DNA from: Streptomyces sp. DH37
GTDB taxonomy: Bacteria; Actinomycetota; Actinomycetes; Streptomycetales; Streptomycetaceae
Assembly: GCF_029813835.1 (NCBI RefSeq)
Contig: NZ_JARVKV010000005.1
Location: 140,855-204,854 of the forward strand
Direction: 5' to 3'
Length of the DNA stretch: 64,000 nucleotides
The notes under the pieces were generated by a model, which was not told the DNA's origin, did not search any database, and was given only the letters and a program-made list of their open reading frames with translations. A program made the translations under genes and the position numbers. Shown here piece by piece: positions 15,647 through 24,310 of the stretch (position 1 is the first letter of the stretch; each line of letters opens with the position of its first letter).

Positions 15647-16663
15647 TCAGGGGGTGAGGAGGGCCTTGACGGCGCGGCGCTCGTCCATCGCCTGGTAGCC
15701 CTTGGCCACCTGCTCCAGGGGCAGGGTGAGGTCGAAGACCCTGCCCGGGTCGATCCGGCGGGTGAGGACGCGGTCGACGAGGTCGGGCAGGTAGCGGCGT
15801 ACGGGTGCAGGCCCGCCGCGCAGGCCGACGTGGGAGAAGAACAGTTCCTGCCCGTCGACCGCGACGTCGTGGGGGACGCCGACGAAGCCGACGCTGCCAC
15901 CGGGGCGGGCCGAGTGCAGGGCCTGCCGCACGGCCTCGGTGGTGCCGACGCACTCAAGGACGCTGTCGGCGCCGATTCCGCCGGTCAGCTCCTTGATCCG
16001 GGCCACGCCCTCCTCGCCGCGCTCGGCGACGATGTCGGTGGCGCCGAAGGACAGGGCGAGGTTCTGCCGGGACTCGTGGCGGGACATGGCGATGATCCGC
16101 TCCGCGCCCATCTCCTTCGCGGCGATCACCCCGCACAGGCCGACCGCTCCGTCGCCGACGACCACGGCGGTCGAGCCGGGCCCGACTTCGGCGGCGTCGG
16201 CGGCCCACCAGCCGGTGCCCAGCACGTCCGAGACCGCCAGCAGGCCCGGCCAGAACTCCTCGTCCGGCACCCCGTCGGTGGCGACCAGGGTGCCCTGGGC
16301 GTTGGGGATGCGGACGTACTCGGCCTGGCAGGTGGACATGAACTCGCGGTGCAGGCAGTTCGACGGGAAGCCGTTGCGGCAGTTCGCGCAGGTGTTGTCC
16401 GAGGTGGCGAACGAGCCGACGACGAACTGCCCGGGCTTCACCGAGGTGACCTCGCTGCCGACCTCCTCCACGAAGCCGACGTACTCGTGCCCCATCGGGT
16501 GCGGGTCGCCGATCGGCTCCGCGCCCCGGTAGGGCCACAGGTCCGAGCCGCAGACGCAGGTGACGGCCGTACGGATGACTGCATCGGTGGGATGGAGGAT
16601 CTTCGGGTCGTCCAGGGTCTCGAAGCGGACGTCGCCGGGGGCGTGGATCACTGCGCCGCGCAT
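15647..16663 (-). CDS. Zinc-dependent alcohol dehydrogenase family protein
   Basis: A 338-residue medium-chain dehydrogenase. The catalytic zinc site is in TCVCGSDLWPYRG and MGHEYVGFVEEVG. The structural zinc loop TCANCRNGFPSNC has three of the usual four Cys, as is normal for this subfamily. The nucleotide fold is AVVVGDGAVGLCGVIAAKEMG. Expected: NAD(P)-dependent oxidation of an alcohol or reduction of an aldehyde. It is divergent from the XRE regulator at 16868, with a candidate operator between them, and is followed on the same strand by an SDR. No signal peptide. Confidence 0.9.
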   Translation of the reverse strand: MRGAVIHAPGDVRFETLDDPKILHPTDAVIRTAVTCVCGSDLWPYRGAEPIGDPHPMGHEYVGFVEEVGSEVTSVKPGQFVVGSFATSDNTCANCRNGFPSNCLHREFMSTCQAEYVRIPNAQGTLVATDGVPDEEFWPGLLAVSDVLGTGWWAADAAEVGPGSTAVVVGDGAVGLCGVIAAKEMGAERIIAMSRHESRQNLALSFGATDIVAERGEEGVARIKELTGGIGADSVLECVGTTEAVRQALHSARPGGSVGFVGVPHDVAVDGQELFFSHVGLRGGPAPVRRYLPDLVDRVLTRRIDPGRVFDLTLPLEQVAKGYQAMDERRAVKALLTP

Positions 16664-16814
16664 GCGGGATCTTCCTTACGTACGAGGGGGCCGGACCGCT
16701 CCGGGCGGCCCGCGTGCCGGCGTTCCCGCTCTGTCGAGATCGAAGGAGCAGCGGGGAGGACGCCGCGCCACCCAGGTAACCCGTACCTCGCGCGCGCAGC
16801 GAGTCACTGACGAG

Positions 16815-16835
16815 GGGTGTACCGGCAGTACATCC
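16815..16835. promoter_or_regulatory. Candidate operator between ADH and XRE regulator
   Basis: A dyad GGGTGTAC (16815-16822), CGGCA, GTACATCC (16828-16835) with 7 of 8 paired positions lies in the divergent promoter region, 33 bases before the regulator start. It is a plausible binding site for the adjacent XRE protein. Confidence 0.45.
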
Positions 16836-16867
16836 CTCCGCGGCCGGCCAGGTCGTACCTTCGAGGT

Positions 16868-17758
16868 GTGGACAACCGAGCAGAGGTCCGTGAGTTCCTC
16901 ACCTCGCGGCGATCCAAGATCACCCCTGAGCAGGCCGGGCTGCCCTCCGGTCCCCGGCGCCGTGTCCCGGGGCTGCGCAGGAGTGAGGTCGCGGCGCTGG
17001 CCGACGTCAGCGTTGAGTACTACGCGAAGCTGGAGCGCGGCAATCTCGCCGGCGTCTCACCGGCCGTCCTCGAAGCCGTCGCCCGCGCCCTCCGGCTCGA
17101 CGACGCCGAACGCGCCCACCTGGTGAACCTGGCCCGAGCCGCTGTCGGCTCCGACACCCTCACCCGGCCCCGCCGACGCCGTACCAAGGACCAGTGGAAG
17201 CCGCACCGCAGCCTGCGGTGGACCCTCGACGCCATCACCGCGGGGCCCGCGTTCGTCCGCAACGGCCGCATGGACCTCCTCGCCGCCAACCAGCTCGCAC
17301 GCGCCTTCTACGCCGACGTCTACGCCGATCCGCACAACCAGGCGAACCTGGCCCGCTTCCAGTTCCTCGACCCCGCTTCCCGCCGCTTCCACCCCGACTG
17401 GGACGCCGCCGCCGACGTTGCCGTGGCCATCCTGCGCACCGAGGCCGGCCGCAACCCCCACGACAAGGACCTGCACGACCTCGTCGGCGAACTGTCCACC
17501 CGCAGCGACGCCTTCCGCACCCGCTGGGGCGCACACAACGTCCGCCACCACGGCACCGGCACCAAACGCTTCCACCACCAGGCCGTCGGCGACCTCACCC
17601 TCGCCTACGAAGGGCTGGAGATGGCCGCCGAACCCGGCCTCACCCTCACCATCTACACCGCCGAACCCGGAACGGCGTCCGAAGAGAGGCTGCGCCTGCT
17701 CGCCTCCTGGGCCGCCACGCCCCGGACCCCCGCACCCGCACCACACTCCGGCGGGTGA
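16868..17758 (+). CDS. XRE/MmyB-type helix-turn-helix regulator
   Basis: A 296-residue protein. It starts DNRAEVREFLTSRRSKITPE and continues with the MmyB-family N-terminus PRRRVPGLRRSEVAALADVS, VEYYAKLERG. The C-terminal part is the MmyB-like ligand-binding domain (RNGRMDLLAANQLARAFY, GDLTLAYEGLEM). The GTG at 16868 is preferred because homologues begin there and an AGG lies close upstream. It is transcribed away from the ADH/SDR genes. In Streptomyces, regulators of this class commonly control a divergent oxidoreductase. The ligand pocket is thought to bind a small lipid-like molecule in the family, but the ligand here is unknown. Confidence 0.9.
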   Translation: MDNRAEVREFLTSRRSKITPEQAGLPSGPRRRVPGLRRSEVAALADVSVEYYAKLERGNLAGVSPAVLEAVARALRLDDAERAHLVNLARAAVGSDTLTRPRRRRTKDQWKPHRSLRWTLDAITAGPAFVRNGRMDLLAANQLARAFYADVYADPHNQANLARFQFLDPASRRFHPDWDAAADVAVAILRTEAGRNPHDKDLHDLVGELSTRSDAFRTRWGAHNVRHHGTGTKRFHHQAVGDLTLAYEGLEMAAEPGLTLTIYTAEPGTASEERLRLLASWAATPRTPAPAPHSGG

Positions 17759-17820
17759 CGGTCCCGCCCGGCGGTACCCGCGCTCATCACGTCGGCCCTG
17801 TCGGCAGACGACGGCGCCCG

Positions 17821-18039
17821 GTGATCGACGCACCACCCACGGATGATCATGCGATCGTGGAGGCACAGGCGCGTGACCACGGATTCTCGCCGGCTCGACA
17901 GGACGAGATCCGGAGACGCCGGCGCGAGGGGCGGCCGTTCGGCCTGACCGGGCGGGCGCTCGGGGCGCCGGTGCGGCACGCCCGTCGGTTCCTGTATCGG
18001 AGCGGCGGCGTCCGCCTCACCCCGCGGACGCGGTCGTAG
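17821..18039 (+). pseudogene. N-terminal fragment resembling an IS30-type transposase
   Basis: A 72-codon frame contains RQDEIRRRRREGRPFGLTGR, ALGAPVRHARRFLYRSGG and VRLTPRTRS. It resembles the first helix-turn-helix of actinobacterial IS30 transposases and stops where the rest of the protein should begin. Short, with no terminal repeats visible. The call is tentative. Confidence 0.3.
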
Positions 18040-18272
18040 CGGCCCCCGAGCCGCAGCGAGCACGAGGACGGCCCGGCCCCGGAGCCGCCGGTCACCCTCG
18101 ACACGCCCGGCAGGGCCGCCGGCTCCACCGGTGTTCCCCGAGGCCGATCCCACCGGCATGCCGCAGGGCTCAGGGACCGCCGGCCTCTCGTGACACCACG
18201 GGTCCGGCTCCGGTAACCGGCGGCACCCCGAAGCGAGGGCCGGGATGCCCGTGTCGTGCCGTGTCGTCCGGC

Positions 18273-18776
18273 TCAGCCCTCCTCACCGGCCGTGCGACGG
18301 CGGTCCTTGAGCGCCCTCTCGATCTTGTGGGCGATGCCGATGAACGCCTCGATCTCGTCCGCCGCCAGATCCCGCACGGAGTTCTCCTCCAGGGTCTCCC
18401 ACATGGCCGCGATCGGCTTCTCCATGGCGCGGCCCTTGTCGGTGAGCCGGACGACCATCGCCCGCCGGTCGTGTTCGGCCGGTTCCCGGGTGAGGAGCCC
18501 GGCGTCCTGCATGCGGCGCAGGGACTTGGAGACCGTGGAGTGGTCCAGGCCGACACTCTCCAGGAGCTCGGACTGCGTCTGCCCGTCCCGGTCGAAGAGC
18601 TGCATCAGCAGCAGTTCCTGCCCCGGGTGCAGCTCCATGTCGCGGAGCATGGCCGCCCCGTAGCCGCGGTGGGCGCGGGCGAGCTGGAAGACCGCGTAGC
18701 TCAGCCGTCCGTTGCGCGCCGTACTCGGGGTCTGGATCCGGGCCTGGATCTGGGTCTGGGGTTCGGGGGCGGTCAT
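18273..18776 (-). CDS. MarR-family regulator
   Basis: A 167-residue protein. The N-terminal 20 residues are Gln/Ile/Thr-rich and probably disordered. The MarR winged helix follows: SELLESVGLDHSTVSKSLRR, MQDAGLLTREPAEHDRRAM, VVRLTDKGRAMEKPI. The DHSTVSKSLRRM helix and the DRRAMVVRLT wing are canonical. GAGGAAC lies 4 bases before the ATG. On the same strand, 380 bases upstream in transcription, is a cupin gene with dyads in its promoter, which is the best candidate target. No Cys suggests a ligand sensor rather than a redox sensor. Confidence 0.9.
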   Translation of the reverse strand: MTAPEPQTQIQARIQTPSTARNGRLSYAVFQLARAHRGYGAAMLRDMELHPGQELLLMQLFDRDGQTQSELLESVGLDHSTVSKSLRRMQDAGLLTREPAEHDRRAMVVRLTDKGRAMEKPIAAMWETLEENSVRDLAADEIEAFIGIAHKIERALKDRRRTAGEEG

Positions 18777-19156
18777 CGCTGTTCCTCGGATGGCGTGGGT
18801 GGGGTGGCCGGTGCGGTCTGCCGCACCCCCCGCCGGGGAAGGTGGCCGGTTCCGGGGTGTTCGGCGGCGTTCCGGAGCGTACCCGCTCGGCCGGTCCGGG
18901 GGCGGCCGGTGACGTGGCGCCGATGGCTATGGCTATGGCGACGGCGACGCCGGCGGTGTCGGCCCGGCCGTCCACAGCCCGCGCCGGGGTCTGCGGCAGC
19001 CCCTCGTCGACCGCTGTCACCGGCTCACCGGCTCACCGGCGACGTCGCCCACCTCGCGGCTCGCCGCCGGACCGCGTCCCGCCGTGTCGTCGAGGCCGCC
19101 CGGCGAAGGGGAGCCGCCCGGTGGCCTTCCGGTGGGCCGTGACGGGTGCGACGGGG

Positions 19157-19624
19157 TCAGCGCGGCGGGCCGAGGACGATGCCGCCGTAGAGCTCGGCCG
19201 CCTCCTCCAGGAGGGCCCTGGGGATCTCGAAGCCCTCGGGGCGGGGGGTGCGCAGGTCGCGGCCGGCGTGGCGGAACATGCCCTCGATGCCGCCGGGAGT
19301 GGCGATCATGAGGAGGTCCGCGCGGTCGGAGGTGATCCGGTAGGAGTGGGGGACGTTGCGCGGCAGGTAGACGATCCCCCCTTCGCGCAGCTCGTGCTCC
19401 TCCTCGCCGGACCACACCAGTGCGGAGCCCTTGAGGAGCAGGAACACCTCGTCCTCGCGGGTGTGCAGGTGGAACGGCGGGGCCTCGCCCCTGGCGACGT
19501 CGAACCGGCCGACGGTCAGCTTTCCCTCGGTGGCGTCCTCGTCCAGCAGCACGGAGAACGTCCCTCCGTCGAGCCACTCGAGTTTCTGCTGCTGCTCGGG
19601 CTGCGCCAGATAGGCCATGGTCAT
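19157..19624 (-). CDS. Cupin-domain protein (quercetin dioxygenase-like)
   Basis: A 155-residue single-domain cupin. Motif 1 is PPFHLHTREDEVFLLLKGSA (H-x-H-x4-E) and motif 2 is YLPRNVPHSYRI, giving the usual three-His/one-Glu metal site. The ATG at 19622-19624 is chosen for GGAGGAGAAA upstream. Similar proteins bind a divalent metal and act as dioxygenases or isomerases on small phenolics, but many are unassigned. Its promoter region carries repeated elements (19810-19861), and a MarR regulator lies next to it. Confidence 0.85.
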   Translation of the reverse strand: MTMAYLAQPEQQQKLEWLDGGTFSVLLDEDATEGKLTVGRFDVARGEAPPFHLHTREDEVFLLLKGSALVWSGEEEHELREGGIVYLPRNVPHSYRITSDRADLLMIATPGGIEGMFRHAGRDLRTPRPEGFEIPRALLEEAAELYGGIVLGPPR

Positions 19625-19809
19625 CGGTTTCTCCTCCGGGTCAGGCGGTGAGGGTGCGGCGCACCCAGGTGGCGCGGGCCGCGACGGCGGTGGGCAGCGG
19701 GCTGTCGGCGAGCAGCGCACCGGGCTCCGGGGCGCAGGGCGGGCGAGTGGGTGTGTGGGACGTGGTCGAAGCGGTCACGGCGCACTCCAGGGCGGCGTCC
19801 GCCGACCAA

Positions 19810-19861
19810 TTGCGTGGCCGACCACATAAACGTAGCGCGCATTTGCGTGGCTGGCAACGTA
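19810..19861 (-). promoter_or_regulatory. Promoter with repeated operator elements upstream of the cupin gene
   Basis: On the minus strand TTGCCA (19857-19852) and TACGTT (19834-19829) are 17 bp apart, a good sigma-70-like promoter. Two direct copies of TTGCGTGGC (plus-strand 19810-19818 and 19843-19851) are 33 bp apart, three helical turns. AACGTA also occurs twice (19829-19834, 19856-19861). GTGGCCGACCAC (19814-19825) is a local dyad. The predicted start leaves a roughly 200-base leader before the cupin ATG, so the assignment to that gene is probable, not certain. Confidence 0.5.
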
Positions 19862-20135
19862 AAGGTTCGGGACGGCACGCCCCTGGTGTCGACGGAGGCT
19901 CCGGCGCGCCGTCGGCGATCCGGTGCCGCTCGCCGGTCCGCGCCGGACCCCGCGGTCGGCCGTACGCCGCGGGCGGAGGGGGCCGCCCGCGGCGATCCCG
20001 GCCCCGTGGCCACACCCGCCGGGCCGGACCCCGTGCGCGACCGGCGATCGCAGGATGCCGCCCGGGCTCGCCCGGCGCGGCGACGGATCAGGGGGTCTCC
20101 TCACCCCGCCCGTTCGCGGGGCGGGGCGGTGCCGG

Positions 20136-20753
20136 TCAGAGGCTGGTGAGCAGGCCGTCCAGCGGGGCGGGCGTGCGATCCGGGGCGAGGGCCTCGACGA
20201 GGACGCGACCGTAGTGGATCTTGCGCCCTTTCTTCGTGCCGAGGAAGCGCCGCACCTGTTGCTGTGCGGGGCGGCCCCGTTGCGCGGGCTGGCGCAGGAA
20301 GGTCTGCAGGGCGCGCAGATCGCCCTCCGCCCGGATCAGCTCCTCCACCCGTGCCACGCCCAGCGCCCGGATCAGCTCGTCCTCCAGGTCCGCCGCGCAG
20401 ACGAAGAACCCCTGCCGCGCCGCACCGGCCCGCTCCCAGCCGGAGGCGTAGTAGCGGCGCTCCGCCTCGTCGCACAGCCCCGTGAGGCGGAGGCCCAGGC
20501 CGGGCGGCCCGAGGAGGCGGGCGAAGCGTCCGGCGTTCATCGCGCCGCCCATCGACAGGACGCAGACTCCTTCGGCCGCCAGGTTCCGGCCGCGGCCCGC
20601 GGCCAGCGCGCTGACCGCTGCGACGTCGCTCGGCCCTTCGAGGAGGACGACCGCCCGGACGGACAGCCGCGCGGCCAGCTCACGGGCGGGGGCGCCGGAG
20701 CCACCGGCCGCCCACGCGGCGACCGCCTCCCGGAACGTCCCCATGTCGGCCAT
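20136..20753 (-). CDS. Stand-alone TOPRIM domain protein (OLD-nuclease-like)
   Basis: A 205-residue protein whose core reads AVVLLEGPSDVAAVSALAAG, then GVCVLSMGGAMNAGRFARLL and LTGLCDEAER. These match the E-G-x-S-D, GG and D-x-E motifs of OLD-family TOPRIM nuclease domains. The normal N-terminal ABC ATPase is absent and there is no frame for it upstream. The C-terminus (QQVRRFLGTKKGRKIHYG) is basic and may bind DNA. Possible roles are a repair or defence nuclease acting with a partner, or a regulator. It is complete in itself and well coded, so it is not an obvious fragment. Confidence 0.8.
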   Translation of the reverse strand: MADMGTFREAVAAWAAGGSGAPARELAARLSVRAVVLLEGPSDVAAVSALAAGRGRNLAAEGVCVLSMGGAMNAGRFARLLGPPGLGLRLTGLCDEAERRYYASGWERAGAARQGFFVCAADLEDELIRALGVARVEELIRAEGDLRALQTFLRQPAQRGRPAQQQVRRFLGTKKGRKIHYGRVLVEALAPDRTPAPLDGLLTSL

Positions 20754-20972
20754 GGGGACGAGTCTCCACCCTCTCTAGGCCGCCGCGGTAGGGAATTTCC
20801 GCCGCCGCCCCGGCCGCCGCCCCGCGACCGCGAACCAGACGGACGCCCCCCTTCCCCGCCGCCGACACGGGGAGACCGGTTCGCCCCGGTGGTGATCGAG
20901 GTCTGGCGGTCGGCCGGCCCCGCCCGGTCGGGCAGGGCCGAGGCGCGGCTCCGCGGGCGTGTGGGCGAGGGC

Positions 20973-21824
20973 TCAGGCGTCGCCCATGACCAGGCCCTCG
21001 ATGGTGTGCTTCTGCGTCACCGGGGTCAGCTCCTCCACCACGGGGCAGTCGAGGTGCCGGCGCACCCGGTCGGGCAGCGCGTCCCAGTACCCGCGGGTGA
21101 CCGCCATGTCGTGCCGCTCGCCGTTGGTCGCCTCGGGGCCGTCCACGCCGAGGACGAGGACCGGACGGGCCTTGGCGGACTCGTTGGCCGTGCCCCGGTG
21201 GATCGTCAGAGCCGTCCGGGCGGAGATGTCGCCGCGCTGCGGGTACTTGCGCACCGCGCGCTCCAGGTAGCGGCCGTAGCGCGACCTGGGCGGGAACATG
21301 CCGTGCTCGAAGTCGGGGCCGTCGTCCCACTGGGTGCCCGGCGCGATCTCGAAGGGCCCCATGTCCGGTGCGGTGTCGACGGTGGTCACGTTGAAGGCGA
21401 GCGAGGTGAGGCGCCGCTCGCGCCGGGTTTCCTCGGGAATGGGGAAGTCCCGGTGCCAGGGCTGGTCCACGGCGCCCGCCAGCGGGACGTCGAAGCCCAG
21501 TTCCACGATGCGGTAGTCGGGCCCGAGGACCGCGGTGCACACGGACCGCACCCAGGGGTGGTCGACGAGCTCGACGAAGCCGTCGATCTGCTCGGGGTGG
21601 ATCTCGACGTAGTAGCGGTTCGGCCCGCGTCCGACCGCGCCGCCGGGGCGGGACAGGGCCTCCTCGAAAGCGGCGTCGACATCCTCGCGGAGCCGGTCCG
21701 CCCACGGCACGGGGAAGGCGCCCCTGCGGGCGGTGATGCCGTCCTCGTACAGGGCGGACACGTCGGCCGTGACGTCGACGTCCAGCTCGCTCGTGCTGAC
21801 CCCGGGGAACACGTGCGACCCCAT
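20973..21824 (-). CDS. Phytanoyl-CoA dioxygenase (PhyH)-like 2-oxoglutarate/Fe(II) enzyme
   Basis: A 283-residue protein. The metal facial triad is visible: QPWHRDFPIP gives His 124 and Asp 126, and LTIHRGTANES gives His 209, followed by Arg 220 as a 2-oxoglutarate anchor. Expected: hydroxylation of a small molecule with succinate and CO2 release. The ATG has GAGGAGG upstream. A LacI-type operator lies about 48 bases before the start, although no LacI gene is in the window; PhyH relatives are often found in LacI-controlled carbohydrate loci. Substrate unknown. Confidence 0.85.
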   Translation of the reverse strand: MGSHVFPGVSTSELDVDVTADVSALYEDGITARRGAFPVPWADRLREDVDAAFEEALSRPGGAVGRGPNRYYVEIHPEQIDGFVELVDHPWVRSVCTAVLGPDYRIVELGFDVPLAGAVDQPWHRDFPIPEETRRERRLTSLAFNVTTVDTAPDMGPFEIAPGTQWDDGPDFEHGMFPPRSRYGRYLERAVRKYPQRGDISARTALTIHRGTANESAKARPVLVLGVDGPEATNGERHDMAVTRGYWDALPDRVRRHLDCPVVEELTPVTQKHTIEGLVMGDA

Positions 21825-21871
21825 GATGCGCCTCCTCGCCGTCGGTGGTGGGCCTCATGGTGCACGGAGGA

Positions 21872-21885
21872 TTACAACGTTGCAA
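21872..21885. promoter_or_regulatory. LacI-family-type operator upstream of the PhyH-like gene
   Basis: The 14-base element TTACAACGTTGCAA is a palindrome in 6 of 7 pairs and matches the TTGCAA-centre-TTGCAA form common to actinobacterial LacI-family operators. It lies 48 bases upstream of the PhyH ATG, where a repressor would block transcription. The rest of 21825-22283 shows nothing else I can assign. Confidence 0.55.
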
Positions 21886-22283
21886 CAGGGGTGCGGAAGA
21901 TCCCTGGTACCGCCGGTGCGGTGTGTGTGGTGGTGGGGGGACGGCGGCCGTGGCGGGGGAGACGCGGGCGGGCCGCACCGGCCGGCCACGCTGACCGACC
22001 CCTCGGCGAGGCCGCCCCGGCCGCCCTGCCGGGTGGAACGTCACCGGAGCGGGGAAGTGGGCCAGTCTGCGAGGGCAGGTTCCGGTTCATGACCGTCCAC
22101 CGCCGTCCGCCGCCGTGGGCGCCGTCCGTCGCCGTCATGGACGCCGTCGGCGTCGTCGCGACGACGCCCGGCCCGCGGCCCGCCGCGTACGGCTCGGTGG
22201 ACCTCCTCCGAGCGTGGGCCCGGCGGCCCGGCTTCCGACGGGGCTTCCCCGGCCGGCTCGCGCGAGCCGCACGCGTTTGCGGA

Positions 22284-22718
22284 CTACCCCTGGCGCAGGA
22301 ACTCCCTCAGGTCCGCGGCGACAGCCGACATTCCTTCACCGGCTTCGATCACGGTCGTCACCGTGCACTCCCAGTCCTCGGGGAAGAGTCCGGACCGCAG
22401 GGTCCAGCTCAGACGCACATGACCACCCGAGCCGAAGGCCGCCGTCACGACCAGGTGGTTGTTGACCCAGACCCGCTCGCCCTCCCAACCGCGGAAGTCG
22501 CGCGCGAGGCCGTCGAAGAACTCGCCCATCTCGTCCCAGACGGTGACGGTCACGTTCTCGAGCCGTGCACGCACACCGTCGGCAACGGCCTCCACCGTGA
22601 AGACGGTCTCGTACTCATCCGCGCGCGACCAGTCGGACAGCCGGACGGAGGACGCCGACGCCCCCGGCCCCCGCACGACGAGCTCGACCCGCCCCGGGTC
22701 CGCCTCGATCAGACTCAC
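22284..22718 (-). CDS. DUF6228-like hypothetical protein
   Basis: A 144-residue soluble protein, mostly beta, with regularly spaced hydrophobic strands: VELVVRGPGASASSVRLSDW, VNNHLVVTAAFGSGGHVRLS, WTLRSGLFPEDWECTVTTVI. It resembles small Streptomyces proteins annotated as DUF6228, sometimes linked to polymorphic-toxin immunity. The GTG at 22716-22718 is chosen because the reading frame loses protein-like composition before it; the ribosome site is poor. No catalytic motif. Function unknown. Confidence 0.6.
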   Translation of the reverse strand: MSLIEADPGRVELVVRGPGASASSVRLSDWSRADEYETVFTVEAVADGVRARLENVTVTVWDEMGEFFDGLARDFRGWEGERVWVNNHLVVTAAFGSGGHVRLSWTLRSGLFPEDWECTVTTVIEAGEGMSAVAADLREFLRQG

Positions 22719-23252
22719 CCGCCGAAGGATACGGACGTCGACGAGGTGGCGGCATCGCGATTCCGCGGCCCGGGGTCGCCGCGGAGAGAGGGGCCCTGGC
22801 CTGGAGGATCTGGTCGGTGCTCTCGTCGCGTCAGCGACGCGGGAGGTCGTGGAGGGCCGCGGCGCCCTTCTCCTCCGCGACGGGCGACCCGGGTCGCGGG
22901 GTGCACGCACGGCCTGCTCGTCCCGGACGTGCGTGGAGTTCACGCCGCCGGCTTGACACCGCCCCACCGCCCCACCGCCCGCGGAAGCCCGGCCTCCGGC
23001 ACGGCCGGCCCGGCGTCCTTGACGCCCCCGGCGCCTTCCCGCCCGAAGGTCCGCGTGCCGCGCCCCGCCGTGTGCCGGGGCGCGTGGTCACGTCGCTGCC
23101 GGCGGCCCGGCGCGGCTTCGGTGCCCGGCGACGCCGCGAGTTCGGCATCGAGCGCCGACCAGCAGGCCGTCGGCTCGGCCCCTGCCCCGGCGCAGTCCGT
23201 GAGCCCCGGGGGGCCCCCGGGCCTGCCGCGCCGCCCGGCTAGGATCCGGGCT
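22719..23252. other. Gene-free spacer upstream of the sigma factor
   Basis: No credible gene, RNA or strong repeat is visible. A frame near 22800-22960 reads DLVGALVASATREVVEGRG and looks faintly protein-like, but it has no start or family resemblance. Confidence 0.4.
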
Positions 23253-24197
23253 ATGTCGCTGACCGCGAAGGACGTGGACCGGTTCGAGGCCGCGAGGCCC
23301 CGTCTGGAGGCCATCGCCTACCGCCTCCTCGGTTCCGCGAGCGAGGCCGAGGACGCCGTGCAGGAGACCTTCCTGCGCTGGCAGGCCGCCGACGTCGCGC
23401 GCATCGAGGTCCCCGAGGCCTGGCTGACGAAGGTGCTCACCAACCTGTGCCTGAGCCAGCTCACCTCGGCCCGCGCGCGGCGCGAGACCTACGTGGGCCA
23501 GTGGCTCCCCGAGCCGCTGCTCGACGGGGATCCGATGCTCGGCCCGGCCGACACCGCCGAGCAGCGCGAGTCGGTCTCGTACGCGGTCCTCACCCTCATG
23601 GAGCGGCTGTCCCCCAACGAGCGGGCGGTGTACGTGCTGCGGGAGGCCTTCGCCTACCCGCACCGGGAGATCGCCGAGATCCTCGGCGTCACCGAGGCCG
23701 CCAGTCAGCAGATCCTCCACCGCGCCAGGAAGCACCTCGCGGACGGCAGGACCCGGACCGAGATCGACGAGGCCGCCGCCCGGCGGATCGTCGAGGAGTT
23801 CCTGGCGGCCGCCACCAGCGGGAGGACCGAGCCGCTCGTGCGGCTGCTCACCGCCGACGCCGTCTCGATCGGCGACGGCGGCGGGAAGGTGCCGGCGCGT
23901 GCCAAGCCGTTCGAGGGGGCCCTCGCGGTCGCGAAGTTCATGCGGGGACTGTTCAAACCCGCACGGTCCAAGCGCGCCCTCATCGGCGGCTCGCTCGAGG
24001 TCTACATCGCGACCGCCAACGCAGGCCCCGCCGTCGTGGCGGTCGTCGACGGCCGGGTCATCGGCGTCATGTGCCCGGAGGTCACCGCCGAGGGCATCGC
24101 CGCGTTCCGCAACCAGGTCAACCCCGACAAGCTCGAACGCGCGACCGAGGTGTGGGCGTCCGCCGATCGCGGTGAACCCCTGTTCCGCGCTTTCTGA
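23253..24197 (+). CDS. sigJ: ECF41-type RNA polymerase sigma factor (SigJ-like)
   Basis: A 314-residue protein. Region 2 is LEAIAYRLLGSASEAEDAVQ, ETFLRWQAAD. Region 4 is LSPNERAVYVLREAFAYPHR, EIAEILGVTEAASQQILHRA. The C-terminal 120 residues form a SnoaL-like extension containing DGGGK at 208-212, the diagnostic motif of ECF41 sigma factors, where the extension replaces an anti-sigma factor. ECF41 genes usually direct transcription of a neighbouring oxidoreductase, epimerase or carboxymuconolactone decarboxylase; here the next gene is an FAD oxidoreductase. The ATG at 23253 has a weak ribosome site. Confidence 0.9.
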   Translation: MSLTAKDVDRFEAARPRLEAIAYRLLGSASEAEDAVQETFLRWQAADVARIEVPEAWLTKVLTNLCLSQLTSARARRETYVGQWLPEPLLDGDPMLGPADTAEQRESVSYAVLTLMERLSPNERAVYVLREAFAYPHREIAEILGVTEAASQQILHRARKHLADGRTRTEIDEAAARRIVEEFLAAATSGRTEPLVRLLTADAVSIGDGGGKVPARAKPFEGALAVAKFMRGLFKPARSKRALIGGSLEVYIATANAGPAVVAVVDGRVIGVMCPEVTAEGIAAFRNQVNPDKLERATEVWASADRGEPLFRAF

Positions 24198-24221
24198 CCG
24201 CGATGCGAGGTGTTCCGCCCC

Positions 24222-24243
24222 CGATGTGATCCGCTTCACATCG
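24222..24243. promoter_or_regulatory. 8-bp inverted repeat and possible ECF promoter before the FAD oxidoreductase
   Basis: CGATGTGA (24222-24229) and TCACATCG (24236-24243) pair perfectly around TCCGCT. TGTCAG begins at 24250, like the -35 element reported for ECF41 targets, about 60 bases before the oxidoreductase ATG. The dyad could terminate sigJ or bind a regulator. No convincing matching -10 element is fixed by eye. Confidence 0.4.
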
Positions 24244-24310
24244 CGTTCCTGTCAGGAAGCGGCGCGCTGCCCGGTTCAAGGGGCGAAACCGCGCAGACAG
24301 GAGCAGGGAA

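Noticed and set aside
19923..23252. A 1424-codon plus-strand frame that runs into the sigma factor.
   Set aside because: Only the last 314 codons are real. The upstream part is antisense to the TOPRIM, PhyH and DUF6228 genes.
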